64,000 nt of DNA from the NCBI GenBank assembly GCA_021498125.1, contig JAIZWL010000010.1, positions 17,754 to 81,753 on the forward strand, read 5' to 3'. Of the stretch, positions 1-8,577 are shown piece after piece (position 1 is the first letter of the stretch; every line of letters begins with the position of its first letter). Both the position numbers and the translations under genes were made by a program. The stretch comes from Candidatus Thorarchaeota archaeon (GTDB lineage: Archaea > Asgardarchaeota > Thorarchaeia > Thorarchaeales > Thorarchaeaceae). The notes beneath the pieces were generated by a model, which was not told where the DNA came from, searched no databases, and worked only from the letters and a program-made list of their open reading frames with translations.

Positions 1-381
1 CACGCCAGCAGCATGACCCGCCTCAATATAGCCGTGAGCCAGATCCAGCCACGAGTTCAAATCACCATAGAATTCATCGGGCGCCTTCAACGAATACTCG
101 TGGGATGAGGTCGCGTTCACGTGAAGATAACCAAGGATCAGATGAGTGAGATGGCCCCAAGGAATATCATCAGCGTGTAATGAGTTCCATTGATAGACGG
201 GATGATATGCAAGAACCCAGAAATTAGCGTTAGTATGGTTATTGTTAGTGGTGTTAGTGGTAGTAGTGTCAGTGATGTTGTCATCATCATTGGTATTGTA
301 ATCCCCAGACCAATAGACCATAGTCCCAATCACAATCGCAATAATTAATAAAATAGCAACAGCTTGAATACGATCTTCCAT
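1..381 (-). CDS. Membrane-anchored GH18-like glycosidase, 3' end cut off by window
   Basis: The frame is open from an ATG at 381 to the first base of the window (127 codons, no stop), so only the N-terminus is present. Residues 5-24 form a hydrophobic membrane anchor or signal segment. It is followed by an Asp/Asn/Thr-rich linker of about 25 residues encoded by GTTAGTGGT-like low-complexity DNA. The following segment (FWVLAYHPVYQW, then WGHLTHLILGYLHV) resembles strands 1 and 2 of family 18 glycoside hydrolases (chitinase-like TIM barrels). The catalytic DxxDxDxE motif would lie outside the window, so activity cannot be judged. A GGGAG ribosome-binding site lies about 10 bases before the ATG. 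The protein probably acts outside the cell on aminosugar polymers. The reading frame is certain; the family call is moderate. Confidence 0.62.
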   Translation of the reverse strand, partial: MEDRIQAVAILLIIAIVIGTMVYWSGDYNTNDDDNITDTTTTNTTNNNHTNANFWVLAYHPVYQWNSLHADDIPWGHLTHLILGYLHVNATSSHEYSLKAPDEFYGDLNSWLDLAHGYIEAGHAAGV

Positions 382-688
382 GAAGCGTGCACTCCCGTGG
401 TGGTAAGGGTGGTGGTCTTGCAGAATCAACGAATCAATTTAACATCTTTCGATTGAAGCAGCCTTTACGACTCTATTGATACTTGTTTATATCAATAAAT
501 ATTTTGTTTCTCCGAACAAGTAATCCGCCAAGGATTTCAAAATATACACAATGCCATTATCGCTTCACCTATTTCTTCAAGGAAACTGCCAATCCCCCGG
601 GTCTTATAGAAAACTCATCGTAGGTTATGTTGCCCTACTTGTGACGTGGTCCCTTAGGATCACGTGACTAACGTTGTCCAACTTGCAA
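382..688. other. Intergenic region with upstream promoter and a long hairpin
   Basis: No gene is visible in this gap. It holds the upstream region of the GH18-like gene, with a TATA-like TTGATATAAAC on the minus strand near 485-497. Its right end holds the hairpin at 641-668, described separately. Confidence 0.5.
641..668 (-). terminator. Hairpin just after the ECF S-component gene
   Basis: GTGACGTGGTCC (641-652) pairs with GGATCACGTGAC (657-668) across a four-base CTTA loop, giving a 12-bp stem with one mismatch and one G/T pair. It begins about 20 bases past the stop codon at 689. No T-run follows on the minus strand, so a factor-assisted 3' end or RNA-stabilising hairpin is as likely as an intrinsic terminator. 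Confidence 0.4.
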
Positions 689-1429
689 TCAATAGTCAGT
701 CTCAAGAGAGTAACGGTCAAACTGCACAGGGAGCGCCCGTAAGAGAGGACAACCGATCAGGACTGTGATGAACCCCGCGAAGACAACTTTCAAGGGGGTG
801 ATGATTCCTGCAACCAGCCATAGGACAGCGAGTTGCTCAGGTGTGAAGCCGTAGAATAGCCAGTAGGTCTGACAGGGGATGAGGAAAAAGATCCGGGTCA
901 GAATGTCAGCCTCCAATCCGAAGACGGCACTCAGCCCGACAAGGACTTTCCGTGACATCCACTGTGGACGCGAGCCATGTCGAAAGGTCACATAAGAGGC
1001 AATCACGATTAAGACGATGTACGTAGAGAGTGTATCCCAGATACCCCAGAGAGGAAGCGACCAAGTTACGGGTGTGAGAAAATAGGCAGCGAACAGGAGA
1101 GTATTGATCACGACTGCCTCGCGCCAGCGTCCATCATACACGAGTCCGGAGACCGCCGCCCCAACTGGTGCCCCGAGCATGAACAGTAATTCATAGGGGT
1201 CTCGAAAGTAAATCATATGCCCGACCAGTGTTCCAAGCCCAACCGACATAGCCCCTGCTGCTGGGCCGAGGATGATCCCTACGAGTGGGCTGATGAGAAA
1301 TAACCACGAGTCCCATACACCACTGGAGAAACCAGGAAGCATGGGGATGGCATCAAGTACTGCCACCATTGCTGCAAAGACTGCAATTAGAGAGATCTGA
1401 TTGCTGGCAAGAGGTCGTAAAGTGGGCAT
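689..1429 (-). CDS. ECF-type transporter S component-like membrane protein
   Basis: This 246-residue protein has about six hydrophobic helices. The N-terminal pattern resembles substrate-binding (S) components of energy-coupling-factor importers: a first helix with AVLDAIPMLPG, then LISPLVGIILGP and a glycine-rich stretch. These proteins bind a vitamin or metal and are powered by a shared ABC ATPase/T-component module. No EcfA or EcfT gene lies nearby, so it would have to use a module encoded elsewhere. The substrate cannot be read from the sequence. A TATA box at 1453-1465 lies about 30 bases before the ATG, which suggests a leaderless transcript. It may instead be an unrelated archaeal membrane family of similar topology. 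Confidence 0.6.
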   Translation of the reverse strand: MPTLRPLASNQISLIAVFAAMVAVLDAIPMLPGFSSGVWDSWLFLISPLVGIILGPAAGAMSVGLGTLVGHMIYFRDPYELLFMLGAPVGAAVSGLVYDGRWREAVVINTLLFAAYFLTPVTWSLPLWGIWDTLSTYIVLIVIASYVTFRHGSRPQWMSRKVLVGLSAVFGLEADILTRIFFLIPCQTYWLFYGFTPEQLAVLWLVAGIITPLKVVFAGFITVLIGCPLLRALPVQFDRYSLETDY

Positions 1430-1452
1430 ACCTTATAGTAAGGTGCGCCCCC

Positions 1453-1465
1453 TTTTTTATAAATT
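1453..1465 (-). promoter_or_regulatory. TATA box of the ECF S-component gene
   Basis: On the minus strand the sequence reads AATTTATAAAAAAGG. Its centre lies about 30 bases before the ATG at 1429. This spacing is expected when the start codon is at or next to the transcription start. Confidence 0.55.
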
Positions 1466-1488
1466 GGTTCGCTGAGGAGAATAGGCTT

Positions 1489-1839
1489 CTACCACTCGCC
1501 GGAAAAGAACACTAACCAAGCGACTACAGCCTCGAGATTGTTGGCGGGGTTCTCACTCAGACGAAATAGAGTCGAACCACTCGAAGTCATGATGCTGTTC
1601 GAACCTAATCTGAAACGTGTAGAACCCGAACTGCTCATCACCGACGAACGATCATAGCGAGCAATAGTACTTCCCGACGAATTGGAGACATAGCCACCGC
1701 TGACCTTTCCGATTGTGCTACCTGACGAGTTAGACACGTAATCTCCAGAGATCCGACCGATCGTACTACGGGAGGAAGACATCACATAGGAGCCTTCCAC
1801 ATATCCTATTGTGGAACCACTACTGTTCATTATTTGCAT
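1489..1839 (-). CDS. Six-fold 16-residue beta-repeat protein (4-fold beta-flower-like)
   Basis: The 116-residue product consists almost entirely of six tandem 16-residue units built on SSGSTIGRxSGxYV, followed by a hydrophobic tail of about 18 residues ending in FFSGEW. Such short Gly/Ser-rich units with alternating hydrophobics look like the '4-fold beta flower' family, which has similar repeats and a hydrophobic C-terminus. That assignment is by eye. The frame stays open upstream to 1968, but that extension does not resemble the repeats, so the ATG at 1839 is preferred; GGAATT lies about 9 bases before it. Function is unknown. Confidence 0.5.
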   Translation of the reverse strand: MQIMNSSGSTIGYVEGSYVMSSSRSTIGRISGDYVSNSSGSTIGKVSGGYVSNSSGSTIARYDRSSVMSSSGSTRFRLGSNSIMTSSGSTLFRLSENPANNLEAVVAWLVFFSGEW

Positions 1840-2135
1840 AGTATCACAATTCCAGAGTATTACGATTTCAAATATGAACTTGTTTGGTAGATTATTGGAG
1901 AATCGACGAACCTGAAACTGTGTTGACATACCAAAACAACATATTGTTTCACTAGGAACTACTTGCATAAGTCATGTAAACCTACATGTGAGAGATGACA
2001 ATAGAGATCGTACATACAAGTCGAAAATAGGTCATGATAATCCAGAGAAAGAAACCGTTTGCAACTGTTTGTGACCCCATATGAAACTGAAAGGACAACA
2101 AGAAGTGGTCACACCATCATTAAGGCTTTGAGGAA

Positions 2136-2834
2136 TCACATGAAATCGATGGAATAACTGGTAGAAGGCTGAGGCGTAGTATCACCAAGAGGAATTAGTT
2201 CAAGCCTAAATGAATCAAGTTTACGTCTAATCATGGTGAATTGCAGACTAAATCCCCGTAAAGTTGCCTGCTTTTTGGCCCTATAGAATTCACTAAGATT
2301 AAGGAGGGACACTATTATGCCGAAAAATAGCGCCGGGAGAAAAAAGAACAGGCTCAACAAATTACCAGTATTTGGGTAAGGACACATAAAGTTCCACAAT
2401 GCTTGTATTCCATTTAACCAAAGGATTCCGATGTATGGTCCAATTAATAGGAGCAGGAGCCGTCGGATACCAACTTGAACAATATGATCACGAAATACCT
2501 CAACATATAATCTGTGAATGGGAATGTATAGCACTAGACCGACTAGACCACCAATAAAGGTACAAAGATACAGGACTGGTCTGACGAATGCCGCACCTAA
2601 AAATGCGACTAAAGCATCATCGACAGGATTGTGGACAATAAAGACATAGGGCGAGAGGAAATACGGTAATGTCATAAGAGATAAGAGAACAAAGCTCACT
2701 AAATGTATCCAATTGACATATACCAACGGGTCTGAAACTCTTTGGGTGTCTTTATTTTGAGAACATGGCTCATCAGTAACTAGTGTCATTCCTATCGCCC
2801 CATTAAGTATACTATGTTTGGATATAGTGCCCAT
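2136..2834 (-). CDS. Hypothetical polytopic membrane protein
   Basis: The product has 232 residues with about five predicted membrane helices: a soluble N-terminus, helices from about residue 40 to 190, and a basic, Ser/Thr-rich C-terminus. I do not recognise the family. A TTG at 2855 would lengthen it by seven residues. The ATG at 2834 is preferred because GGAG sits 7 bases upstream. This start overlaps the end of the preceding secreted-protein gene (stop at 2812) by 23 bases, so the two are probably translationally coupled and may work together at the membrane. Confidence 0.5.
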   Translation of the reverse strand: MGTISKHSILNGAIGMTLVTDEPCSQNKDTQRVSDPLVYVNWIHLVSFVLLSLMTLPYFLSPYVFIVHNPVDDALVAFLGAAFVRPVLYLCTFIGGLVGLVLYIPIHRLYVEVFRDHIVQVGIRRLLLLLIGPYIGILWLNGIQALWNFMCPYPNTGNLLSLFFFLPALFFGIIVSLLNLSEFYRAKKQATLRGFSLQFTMIRRKLDSFRLELIPLGDTTPQPSTSYSIDFM

Positions 2835-3924
2835 CACATGGCTCCGGCCATGCAAGAACTGGAATAGGACTAGAGCCTACCCCTGAATAAACAAGATGGA
2901 TCCACCATGAACGTCCGATTTTTATTCGCTCCACGCCACGTTCAGGAATTTCATGAAATATCCATCCTGAGCCTGTTTCATCAGGTAGAAAAACGGATGC
3001 AATAATTGAAACTCCAATACCAATAGCCGCAAAAACAGATGCAATTGCTGCTGCAACAGCTAAAGTAGTGCCTGCAGAAATTAGACCGAGAGCAATACCC
3101 ACCGTAAGTATAGCATCAATAATGGGGCCCATACCTCCTGCCTTCCAGAATTCCACCTTATCCCTTGAAACATGTTGTGCGGCCATACCACCAATTGCGG
3201 TACCATATTTGTCCTTGGTAGTACGATCAATAGTAAAGTCACGTGATGGCCCCACTCCCACCATAGTATGGTAGTAATACGTGTAGTCTGGATGATCATA
3301 GAACACCTCATCATCGGGGTTAATATTGTAAGCATCCCAGTACATACTTTTGTAGTAGAAATCATAAGTGGGGGGTGACGGAGGGGGAGAACCACCGCCT
3401 ATATAATGCAAAAAGATAGGTGCAGACGGATCGTTAAAAAGGACTGTCAAGCGCTTGGTAAACTTGAAGTAGATCGAATCAATATTGCCTAGTGTCCCCA
3501 TAGATGAGAATAGAACCAGAGAAGTAATGAGTCCGCCCAAAATGGCATCTATCATCCCGAAACTGAATACAGAACTCCTGACTACATACTGTGTAATCTC
3601 ATTAGAATCACATGCTAACACGATATCATTGCCCGGGGTCATCTCGATCATATCACTGAATGCACGCCAACTGAGCACCTGTGAACCTGCAAGAATCCCG
3701 TCCTTCGAACCATGAGACACCCAGACCACTCTTCCGGCCGTCCGATGAATAGTCAGAGCATATTCTAGAGACCCATACTCCACAACCTGCACAGACGGAT
3801 CATTTGCTGTAATAGTTCGGACAGCAGTATTCACCGCACGGTTATGGTGCATGACCACCACCACATCCGAAACCACTGGTGCCGAGAGCGGCATGACCCA
3901 CAATGGCGACAACACGGCGATCAC
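2812..3924 (-). CDS. Secreted/membrane protein with possible caspase-fold domain
   Basis: This 370-residue protein starts with a hydrophobic signal-like segment. Residues about 60-110 contain VVWVSHGSKDG, a following LSW segment, then DIVLACDSN. This His-Gly ... Cys-Asp-Ser order is the catalytic dyad layout of caspase-fold peptidases such as gingipain, CHAT and C80. A Pro-rich and Tyr-rich linker follows, then a Gly/Ala-rich double hydrophobic segment near residues 268-315 that could insert in membranes. The start is odd. The first usable codon is GTG at 3924, but a good Shine-Dalgarno (GAGGTGA) lies about 30 bases further upstream in the same open frame, with no ATG, GTG or TTG behind it. 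The true start may therefore be unusual. The family call is tentative. Confidence 0.45.
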   Translation of the reverse strand: MIAVLSPLWVMPLSAPVVSDVVVVMHHNRAVNTAVRTITANDPSVQVVEYGSLEYALTIHRTAGRVVWVSHGSKDGILAGSQVLSWRAFSDMIEMTPGNDIVLACDSNEITQYVVRSSVFSFGMIDAILGGLITSLVLFSSMGTLGNIDSIYFKFTKRLTVLFNDPSAPIFLHYIGGGSPPPSPPTYDFYYKSMYWDAYNINPDDEVFYDHPDYTYYYHTMVGVGPSRDFTIDRTTKDKYGTAIGGMAAQHVSRDKVEFWKAGGMGPIIDAILTVGIALGLISAGTTLAVAAAIASVFAAIGIGVSIIASVFLPDETGSGWIFHEIPERGVERIKIGRSWWIHLVYSGVGSSPIPVLAWPEPCDGHYIQT

Positions 3925-3960
3925 AAGCAGCGCAGTCCGTAGTTTTAAAAAATCACCTCT

Positions 3961-4440
3961 ATGACGACCGACCGACCTAGATCCACTCGTGCACCTAGTG
4001 CACGTTCAAATTTCCCCATTTCACTCAAGAGAATCTCTCCTTAAATTGCCAGTTCTATCAAATGGATATAAGTGTATCCAATCACTGAACCAAGATCGTA
4101 CAGGTTACAAACACTAATGGCAATCCATATCTTATGTATTCGAGATCTTGCACCTATAAAGGCCACCAGCAACAGAGAACGTGGACATTGTTAAACGGGG
4201 TGGCTGTAGAACACTATTAGCTAAGCCGTTGATTCACGGACAATGTCTGAGCAACAGGTTAGTTGATTTCTCATGTGACATACCCGATGGTGTTGCTATG
4301 TGAACTCCGAACTCGGTCTCCTTCTTTGTCTACCTCATAATAGATGACAAAAATTATTGATCATAAAATAAGGGGATGGACCAAGAAGTGCACTTGACCT
4401 AGGTTTAAAAGTTCTCGTAGGAAATTGGAAATGAGTACGG
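3961..4440. other. Intergenic region between divergent genes
   Basis: No convincing gene is seen. The left end carries a perfect 7-bp hairpin at 3988-4004 upstream of the minus-strand secreted-protein gene. The right end carries a TATA-like TTTAAAAG at about 4404-4411, some 34 bases before the ATG at 4441. The middle has no structure that I can interpret. Confidence 0.5.
3988..4004. promoter_or_regulatory. Perfect palindrome CGTGCAC-CTA-GTGCACG
   Basis: A 7-bp inverted repeat with a three-base spacer lies about 65-80 bases upstream of the secreted-protein start at 3924. It could be an operator or an RNA hairpin; the sequence alone does not say which. Confidence 0.35.
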
Positions 4441-5271
4441 ATGACTGAAACTGAAAAGGAACTTGACCCGACCAAGATCGCAGAAAAGTTTCTAGAAGCA
4501 TTAAGAAAAAACCCAAGCATTAGAGAGCAGTTCTTAGAATTAATAGAACCAGGAGCTTATGTCAAACGGGATGAGCTCGCAGAAGTAATGCAAGAGATTA
4601 AACAACTGCGTGTAGAAAATGTTGAACGGTACGAGGCAATGGATAGACGATTTGAAGAGGTATTCAAACGTTTTGAGAACATGGATAGACGATTTGAAGC
4701 CACACAAAAACAGATGGATGAACGCTTCGAAACAATGCAAAAACAGATGGACAGACGATTTGAAGAGGTATTCAAACGTTTTGAGAACGTGGATAGACGA
4801 TTTGAAGAGGTATTCAAACGTTTTGAGAACGTGGATAGACGATTTGAAGAGGTGTTCCAACGCTTTGATGATCTTTCTCTGGCCTTAGGTCATGATTTTG
4901 AGGAGTTTAATAGCTACTGGTTACAGACCTTTCTCATCGAGCAAGGCTATCCTAAGATAGATGTTAAGAAATATCATTTCGTGGACAATGACTATTCTGT
5001 GTTTCCGGATTCCAAGGATATTGAACTTGATCTGTTCAACGAAAAGCCATTAGTAGTCGGCGAGGTCACAGCATTCGTTCGCGGGATTGATAAGGTTAAC
5101 GTATTCCTGAGAAAGGTCAAGTTCATTGAGAACCTCTTCAAATGCACTGCGGACTACAAGTTATTCATTACGTATGCAATAGATGCGGAAATAAGAGATG
5201 AGGCAGTCAAATTGTTGGAAGATAATGGAGTGATACTCATCACTATTCGCAGACATCCTCGTGACAGATGA
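4441..5271 (+). CDS. Coiled-coil protein with C-terminal DUF3782/PD-(D/E)XK-like domain
   Basis: The protein has 276 residues. Residues about 45-140 form a coiled coil made of 14-residue units (DRRFEEVFKRFENM and variants). The C-terminal domain of about 130 residues has the layout of archaeal DUF3782 proteins, related to the PD-(D/E)XK nuclease fold: an acidic DIELDLF strand followed by PLVVGEVTAF. The usual ExK lysine is replaced here by ExT, so catalysis is doubtful unless a nearby lysine substitutes. In the family such proteins often accompany mobile or defence genes; their function is not established. A TATA-like box about 34 bases upstream suggests a near-leaderless transcript. Confidence 0.6.
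   Translation: MTETEKELDPTKIAEKFLEALRKNPSIREQFLELIEPGAYVKRDELAEVMQEIKQLRVENVERYEAMDRRFEEVFKRFENMDRRFEATQKQMDERFETMQKQMDRRFEEVFKRFENVDRRFEEVFKRFENVDRRFEEVFQRFDDLSLALGHDFEEFNSYWLQTFLIEQGYPKIDVKKYHFVDNDYSVFPDSKDIELDLFNEKPLVVGEVTAFVRGIDKVNVFLRKVKFIENLFKCTADYKLFITYAIDAEIRDEAVKLLEDNGVILITIRRHPRDR
4642..4860 (+). repeat. In-gene tandem 42-bp repeats coding for coiled coil
   Basis: Units beginning GATAGACGATTTGAAGAGG and ending in TTTTGAGAAC recur several times. At least three are nearly identical and others are diverged around an inserted ATGCAAAAACAGATG-type segment. Each unit encodes 14 residues, which is two heptads, so copy number can change without disturbing the coiled-coil phase. Confidence 0.8.
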
Positions 5272-5541
5272 AGCGTGTCATTGACTTGTGGATTTGTTTT
5301 CAGACACAACACGACGAGGAAAAATACGATACGTTTTGAAACAGTACATTTGCAATTTTCAATGAGGGACCATTACTTGTGAGAGAAATAATGCAATTAC
5401 TCCGGAGGAGCGACAAAATCGGAGGATCAACGTAGAAGTAGAACCAGAACTTCATACTACCTTGTGGATGAGGGCACGTAGCAATCGATCATATCGGCGT
5501 ACAACAGCATACCACCGGAACTGGATCTGGCGAATACCGGC

Positions 5542-7125
5542 TTACAATGATTTCAAGTAATCAATGACATCCAAGCCATAGGCATATTTGACTCCGGACG
5601 TGAGCGGGCACCAGTGCGGCAACAGGACAGTATTGCATACAGTGATCTCCAAATCCGCATCGTTGTCCAGCTGCTGAGCAAATAGACCCCATGTGATACA
5701 TTGGTTGTCAAATAGTATCTCGTACTGTCCGTCAGTATAACTGAATACATCAGAAGAAGAGAGACCTCCCTTTTGGTTTAGGAACAGAACCAGATCGCCA
5801 TAGCTGGTCTCCCATGTAGCATACTCCTTACAGAAGATCATTGCATCATCATAACCGTCCTTGTCACAGTCCATGACGACGAGCCGTGAATAGACGCGGA
5901 TGTAAGGGTAGTGCGTTCCGTTAGGATTGGAGATTCCACTCAACTCGTAGCCTGTACCGTTGGGGATCAGAGAGATGACTCCGGAGTACGGATAGGAGGC
6001 GGAGTTGTTCGAGTTAAAACCAAAGACCACTGATTCCTTGCCATTAGTCGGGTCGCCATCAAGGTTTGCAGCCTTCGCATCCATCACTGATGCATCATCG
6101 ATCCAGAATGTCTGAATCTCTTCAAAGAGAAAATCTATGCTCAAATTCAAGACCCTACGATACAAAGTGATCCTTGCACGGATGATGGTCTCACCATCTG
6201 TATAGGCACCACCGACAACCAAGTCCATGTTATTATCACTGTCAAGATGAATTGGCACAACTCCAGGCGAGTATACGCCGGTCGCACCAGTCACCTCATC
6301 AGGACGCCAGACCATCTCTTCAATGCCCTGCCCGGTCTGAACATAGAATCGTTTCACGTAGAAGGGATCGGACAAGTACGGAATCGAACCGGTGATGTTC
6401 TCTGTGACATAGGTATAGTTGACCGATTCGAATCCATTGTCGGGCTGTTCCAACAGGAAGACTCGTGCACCATTTCCACCAGCCACTTTAGTCATTGTCG
6501 GGACAATGATGTCCATCTTATCATTGGAGAGCGAACGGAACTTGGGATCGGCAGGTACTGGAATACAATTGGAGATACCCGTGCTTGTGATGTTTTCGCC
6601 CCATGCGCCCCACACAAGAGGCTGCGGCTCGGGATTGGGACTATTTGGGTCCAGGTAGATGATTCCGGGGAACGCTCTTCGCGTTGTACCAATATGATTG
6701 GCCGGATAGTACACGGCATCCATCGCAGTTATGATCTCAGGATAGCCGTCCGCATCAACATCGGCAGAGATGAATCCCTTTGTTGGCCATGCGCCAACGT
6801 TATCGGGATCAAACTGAGAATGGATCGGATAGCGACTCCACGAATCACCATCCTTGTAATTGACAAAGATACCAGGATGCCCATGATGATATCCTGCGAC
6901 TGTGACAATATCGCTGGTTCCAAGGAAATCACCAGAGAGCGCGACTTGGTAGCAGTCGAATATGTCATCGGAATAATGACCTGTGCTGATCACTTTCCAA
7001 GAGGCGGGAAATTCATTAAAATAATCATGCGAAACAAAACAGGGATAGAGATAGATTCCGACAATCATTACGATAATGGAAACCGATATGACAATACTGA
7101 CCTTCTTTTTTGATAGGCGGCGCAT
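5542..7125 (-). CDS. Membrane-anchored FG-GAP/VCBS beta-propeller protein
   Basis: The 527-residue protein has a basic N-terminus and one hydrophobic helix (residues about 9-27), followed by a large extracellular part. At least four calcium-binding-loop-like motifs are spaced along it: DVDADGYPEI, HLDSDNNMDLV, DCDKDGYDDAM and QLDNDADLEI. Such DxDxDGxxD loops mark FG-GAP/VCBS repeats that form integrin-alpha-like seven-bladed propellers. Several N-glycosylation sequons (NIT, NGT, NYT) fit an archaeal surface protein. No enzyme motif is seen. The likely role is adhesion or ligand binding at the cell surface, with calcium needed for folding. It stands alone, with long gaps on both sides. Confidence 0.7.
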   Translation of the reverse strand: MRRLSKKKVSIVISVSIIVMIVGIYLYPCFVSHDYFNEFPASWKVISTGHYSDDIFDCYQVALSGDFLGTSDIVTVAGYHHGHPGIFVNYKDGDSWSRYPIHSQFDPDNVGAWPTKGFISADVDADGYPEIITAMDAVYYPANHIGTTRRAFPGIIYLDPNSPNPEPQPLVWGAWGENITSTGISNCIPVPADPKFRSLSNDKMDIIVPTMTKVAGGNGARVFLLEQPDNGFESVNYTYVTENITGSIPYLSDPFYVKRFYVQTGQGIEEMVWRPDEVTGATGVYSPGVVPIHLDSDNNMDLVVGGAYTDGETIIRARITLYRRVLNLSIDFLFEEIQTFWIDDASVMDAKAANLDGDPTNGKESVVFGFNSNNSASYPYSGVISLIPNGTGYELSGISNPNGTHYPYIRVYSRLVVMDCDKDGYDDAMIFCKEYATWETSYGDLVLFLNQKGGLSSSDVFSYTDGQYEILFDNQCITWGLFAQQLDNDADLEITVCNTVLLPHWCPLTSGVKYAYGLDVIDYLKSL

Positions 7126-7282
7126 AAAGGAAGACTCCTTTGTTTAATAAACTGCCTAATATTATAACTCTTCTGACAAAATTGACGACCCCACTTTTCA
7201 AAGATATATAGCCCAAGACAGTTTAACTATCAGGAAACTATCAGAATAGAAGATAAAATATACAATCTACTGGGTGTCAATA

Positions 7283-8380
7283 ATGGATCTGAGTCTATTT
7301 CTCGTGGGACTGGGCCTGTCAACAGGATTTGTACTCATCACGATCATCTTCTGGCTAAGAGAACGGAAGACCGGTCGAAAGGTCTACTTTCTCAAAGAAG
7401 CAACGGCACTTGGGACGCTGACGGGAATTGCCAATCTCATGAAGGCAGGTCCCGAGGTTGATGTTTTTGGTCTTGGTCCAGATCTGCTTCAATGGTTCGT
7501 GCTGACATCATGGAGCATTGTCTTCGGCATGCTCGGATTCTTCTTCCTCAGCATGCGACATGAGAGTCCCCCATGGAAACAGGTCTCACTTGCAGTTGCG
7601 CTCGGCGTGACCGAATTGACTGCGGGTCTTGCAACACTCCCCAATCCGGTACCCGCAGGAAATCCATTATACTTGACGTGGAAAGTATGCTTCTCACTCC
7701 TTGGCCTGTATATCTTCAGTTATGGGGCAAAGGTGTACATTGACGCCCAACGTAGAAGGCCCGAGATCAGAAGCCTGCTCATGAGTCTCGCATTATCCAT
7801 TGTTGCAGTATCGTATCTTCCTGTGATATTGACCTATGATCTCCCGAACTATCTTGGTATCCAGCTCATCCCCGGCATCAACACGGAAACTGCGACAGAC
7901 TATGTGCGCATCGTGACTCTGATAATCATCGTCCTTACTCTTCTCTCAGACATGGAGTACTTCTACAGGATTCCAACTGAACTCTATGCGATCTCGGTTG
8001 TTGCGGAGTCGGGAATCAGCCTCTATAGTTATGGTGACGAGAACGTTGACATTGATCCGAATCTCTTGGCCTCCGCACTGACAGCGATCTCGGTTGTAGT
8101 AAAAGAGTCATCAGGGAGCACCAAGCCGCTCAGAAGAATTGCTACCGGTGATAGGATCATTCTGGTCGTGAGCAAACCGGAACAGGAGTTCTCTGTGACT
8201 GCACTGGCTGAACGATCCTCCCTTGTACTGGTCCGTTCACTTCAGGTCTTTGCGGACTTCATCTCCGAAGAGATAGGGGACACACTAGCTACGGACACGA
8301 TCTTGGCGCTCGATAAGAAGAAGATAGATGGACTTGTCTTCCGTGCATTTCCGTTTCTAAAAGTAAGCAGAAGCAAATAG
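7283..8380 (+). CDS. Multi-helix membrane protein with C-terminal longin/roadblock-like domain
   Basis: About 365 residues. The first 230 residues contain roughly six to seven membrane helices. After the last helix, the C-terminal 130 residues (from IPTELYAISVV) form a soluble domain with the pattern 'AISVVAESGISLYSY ... LLASALTAISVVVKESSG ... RIATGDRIILVV ... LVRSLQVFADFISEEIGD'. This pattern resembles the longin/roadblock-type sensor domains that are abundant in Asgard archaea and related to small-GTPase regulators. The protein probably couples a membrane signal to a cytosolic partner; the ligand is unknown. The ATG at 7283 is chosen over a GTG at 7274 because an A/T-rich TATA-like element (about 7253-7263) fits a leaderless start. 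Confidence 0.6.
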   Translation: MDLSLFLVGLGLSTGFVLITIIFWLRERKTGRKVYFLKEATALGTLTGIANLMKAGPEVDVFGLGPDLLQWFVLTSWSIVFGMLGFFFLSMRHESPPWKQVSLAVALGVTELTAGLATLPNPVPAGNPLYLTWKVCFSLLGLYIFSYGAKVYIDAQRRRPEIRSLLMSLALSIVAVSYLPVILTYDLPNYLGIQLIPGINTETATDYVRIVTLIIIVLTLLSDMEYFYRIPTELYAISVVAESGISLYSYGDENVDIDPNLLASALTAISVVVKESSGSTKPLRRIATGDRIILVVSKPEQEFSVTALAERSSLVLVRSLQVFADFISEEIGDTLATDTILALDKKKIDGLVFRAFPFLKVSRSK

Positions 8381-8577
8381 ATCCAACCAAAGCTCTGGGT
8401 CTTGTCGAAGATAGGCCGTGGACATAGACAATTGGCCAGATTGCATCTCACACCTCAAGAGCGTATAATGAAAACTACAATGAGAAAGATTGGAATCGGC
8501 AGACAGAAAAATGCCAGCGAACGATATTTCAACAGAGCAAGGTGAGTAGCAGCTTGCAATCAGGTCGGTAGATAGTC

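Noticed and set aside
1600..1839. CRISPR-like or minisatellite array
   Set aside because: The 48-bp periodicity is the coding trace of a 16-residue protein repeat.
4642..4860. CRISPR-like direct repeats
   Set aside because: The units are 42 bp without spacers, stay in frame and encode a coiled coil.
6247..7113. 288-codon frame antisense to the FG-GAP gene
   Set aside because: The opposite strand codes a protein with clear calcium-loop repeats; this frame has no recognisable pattern.
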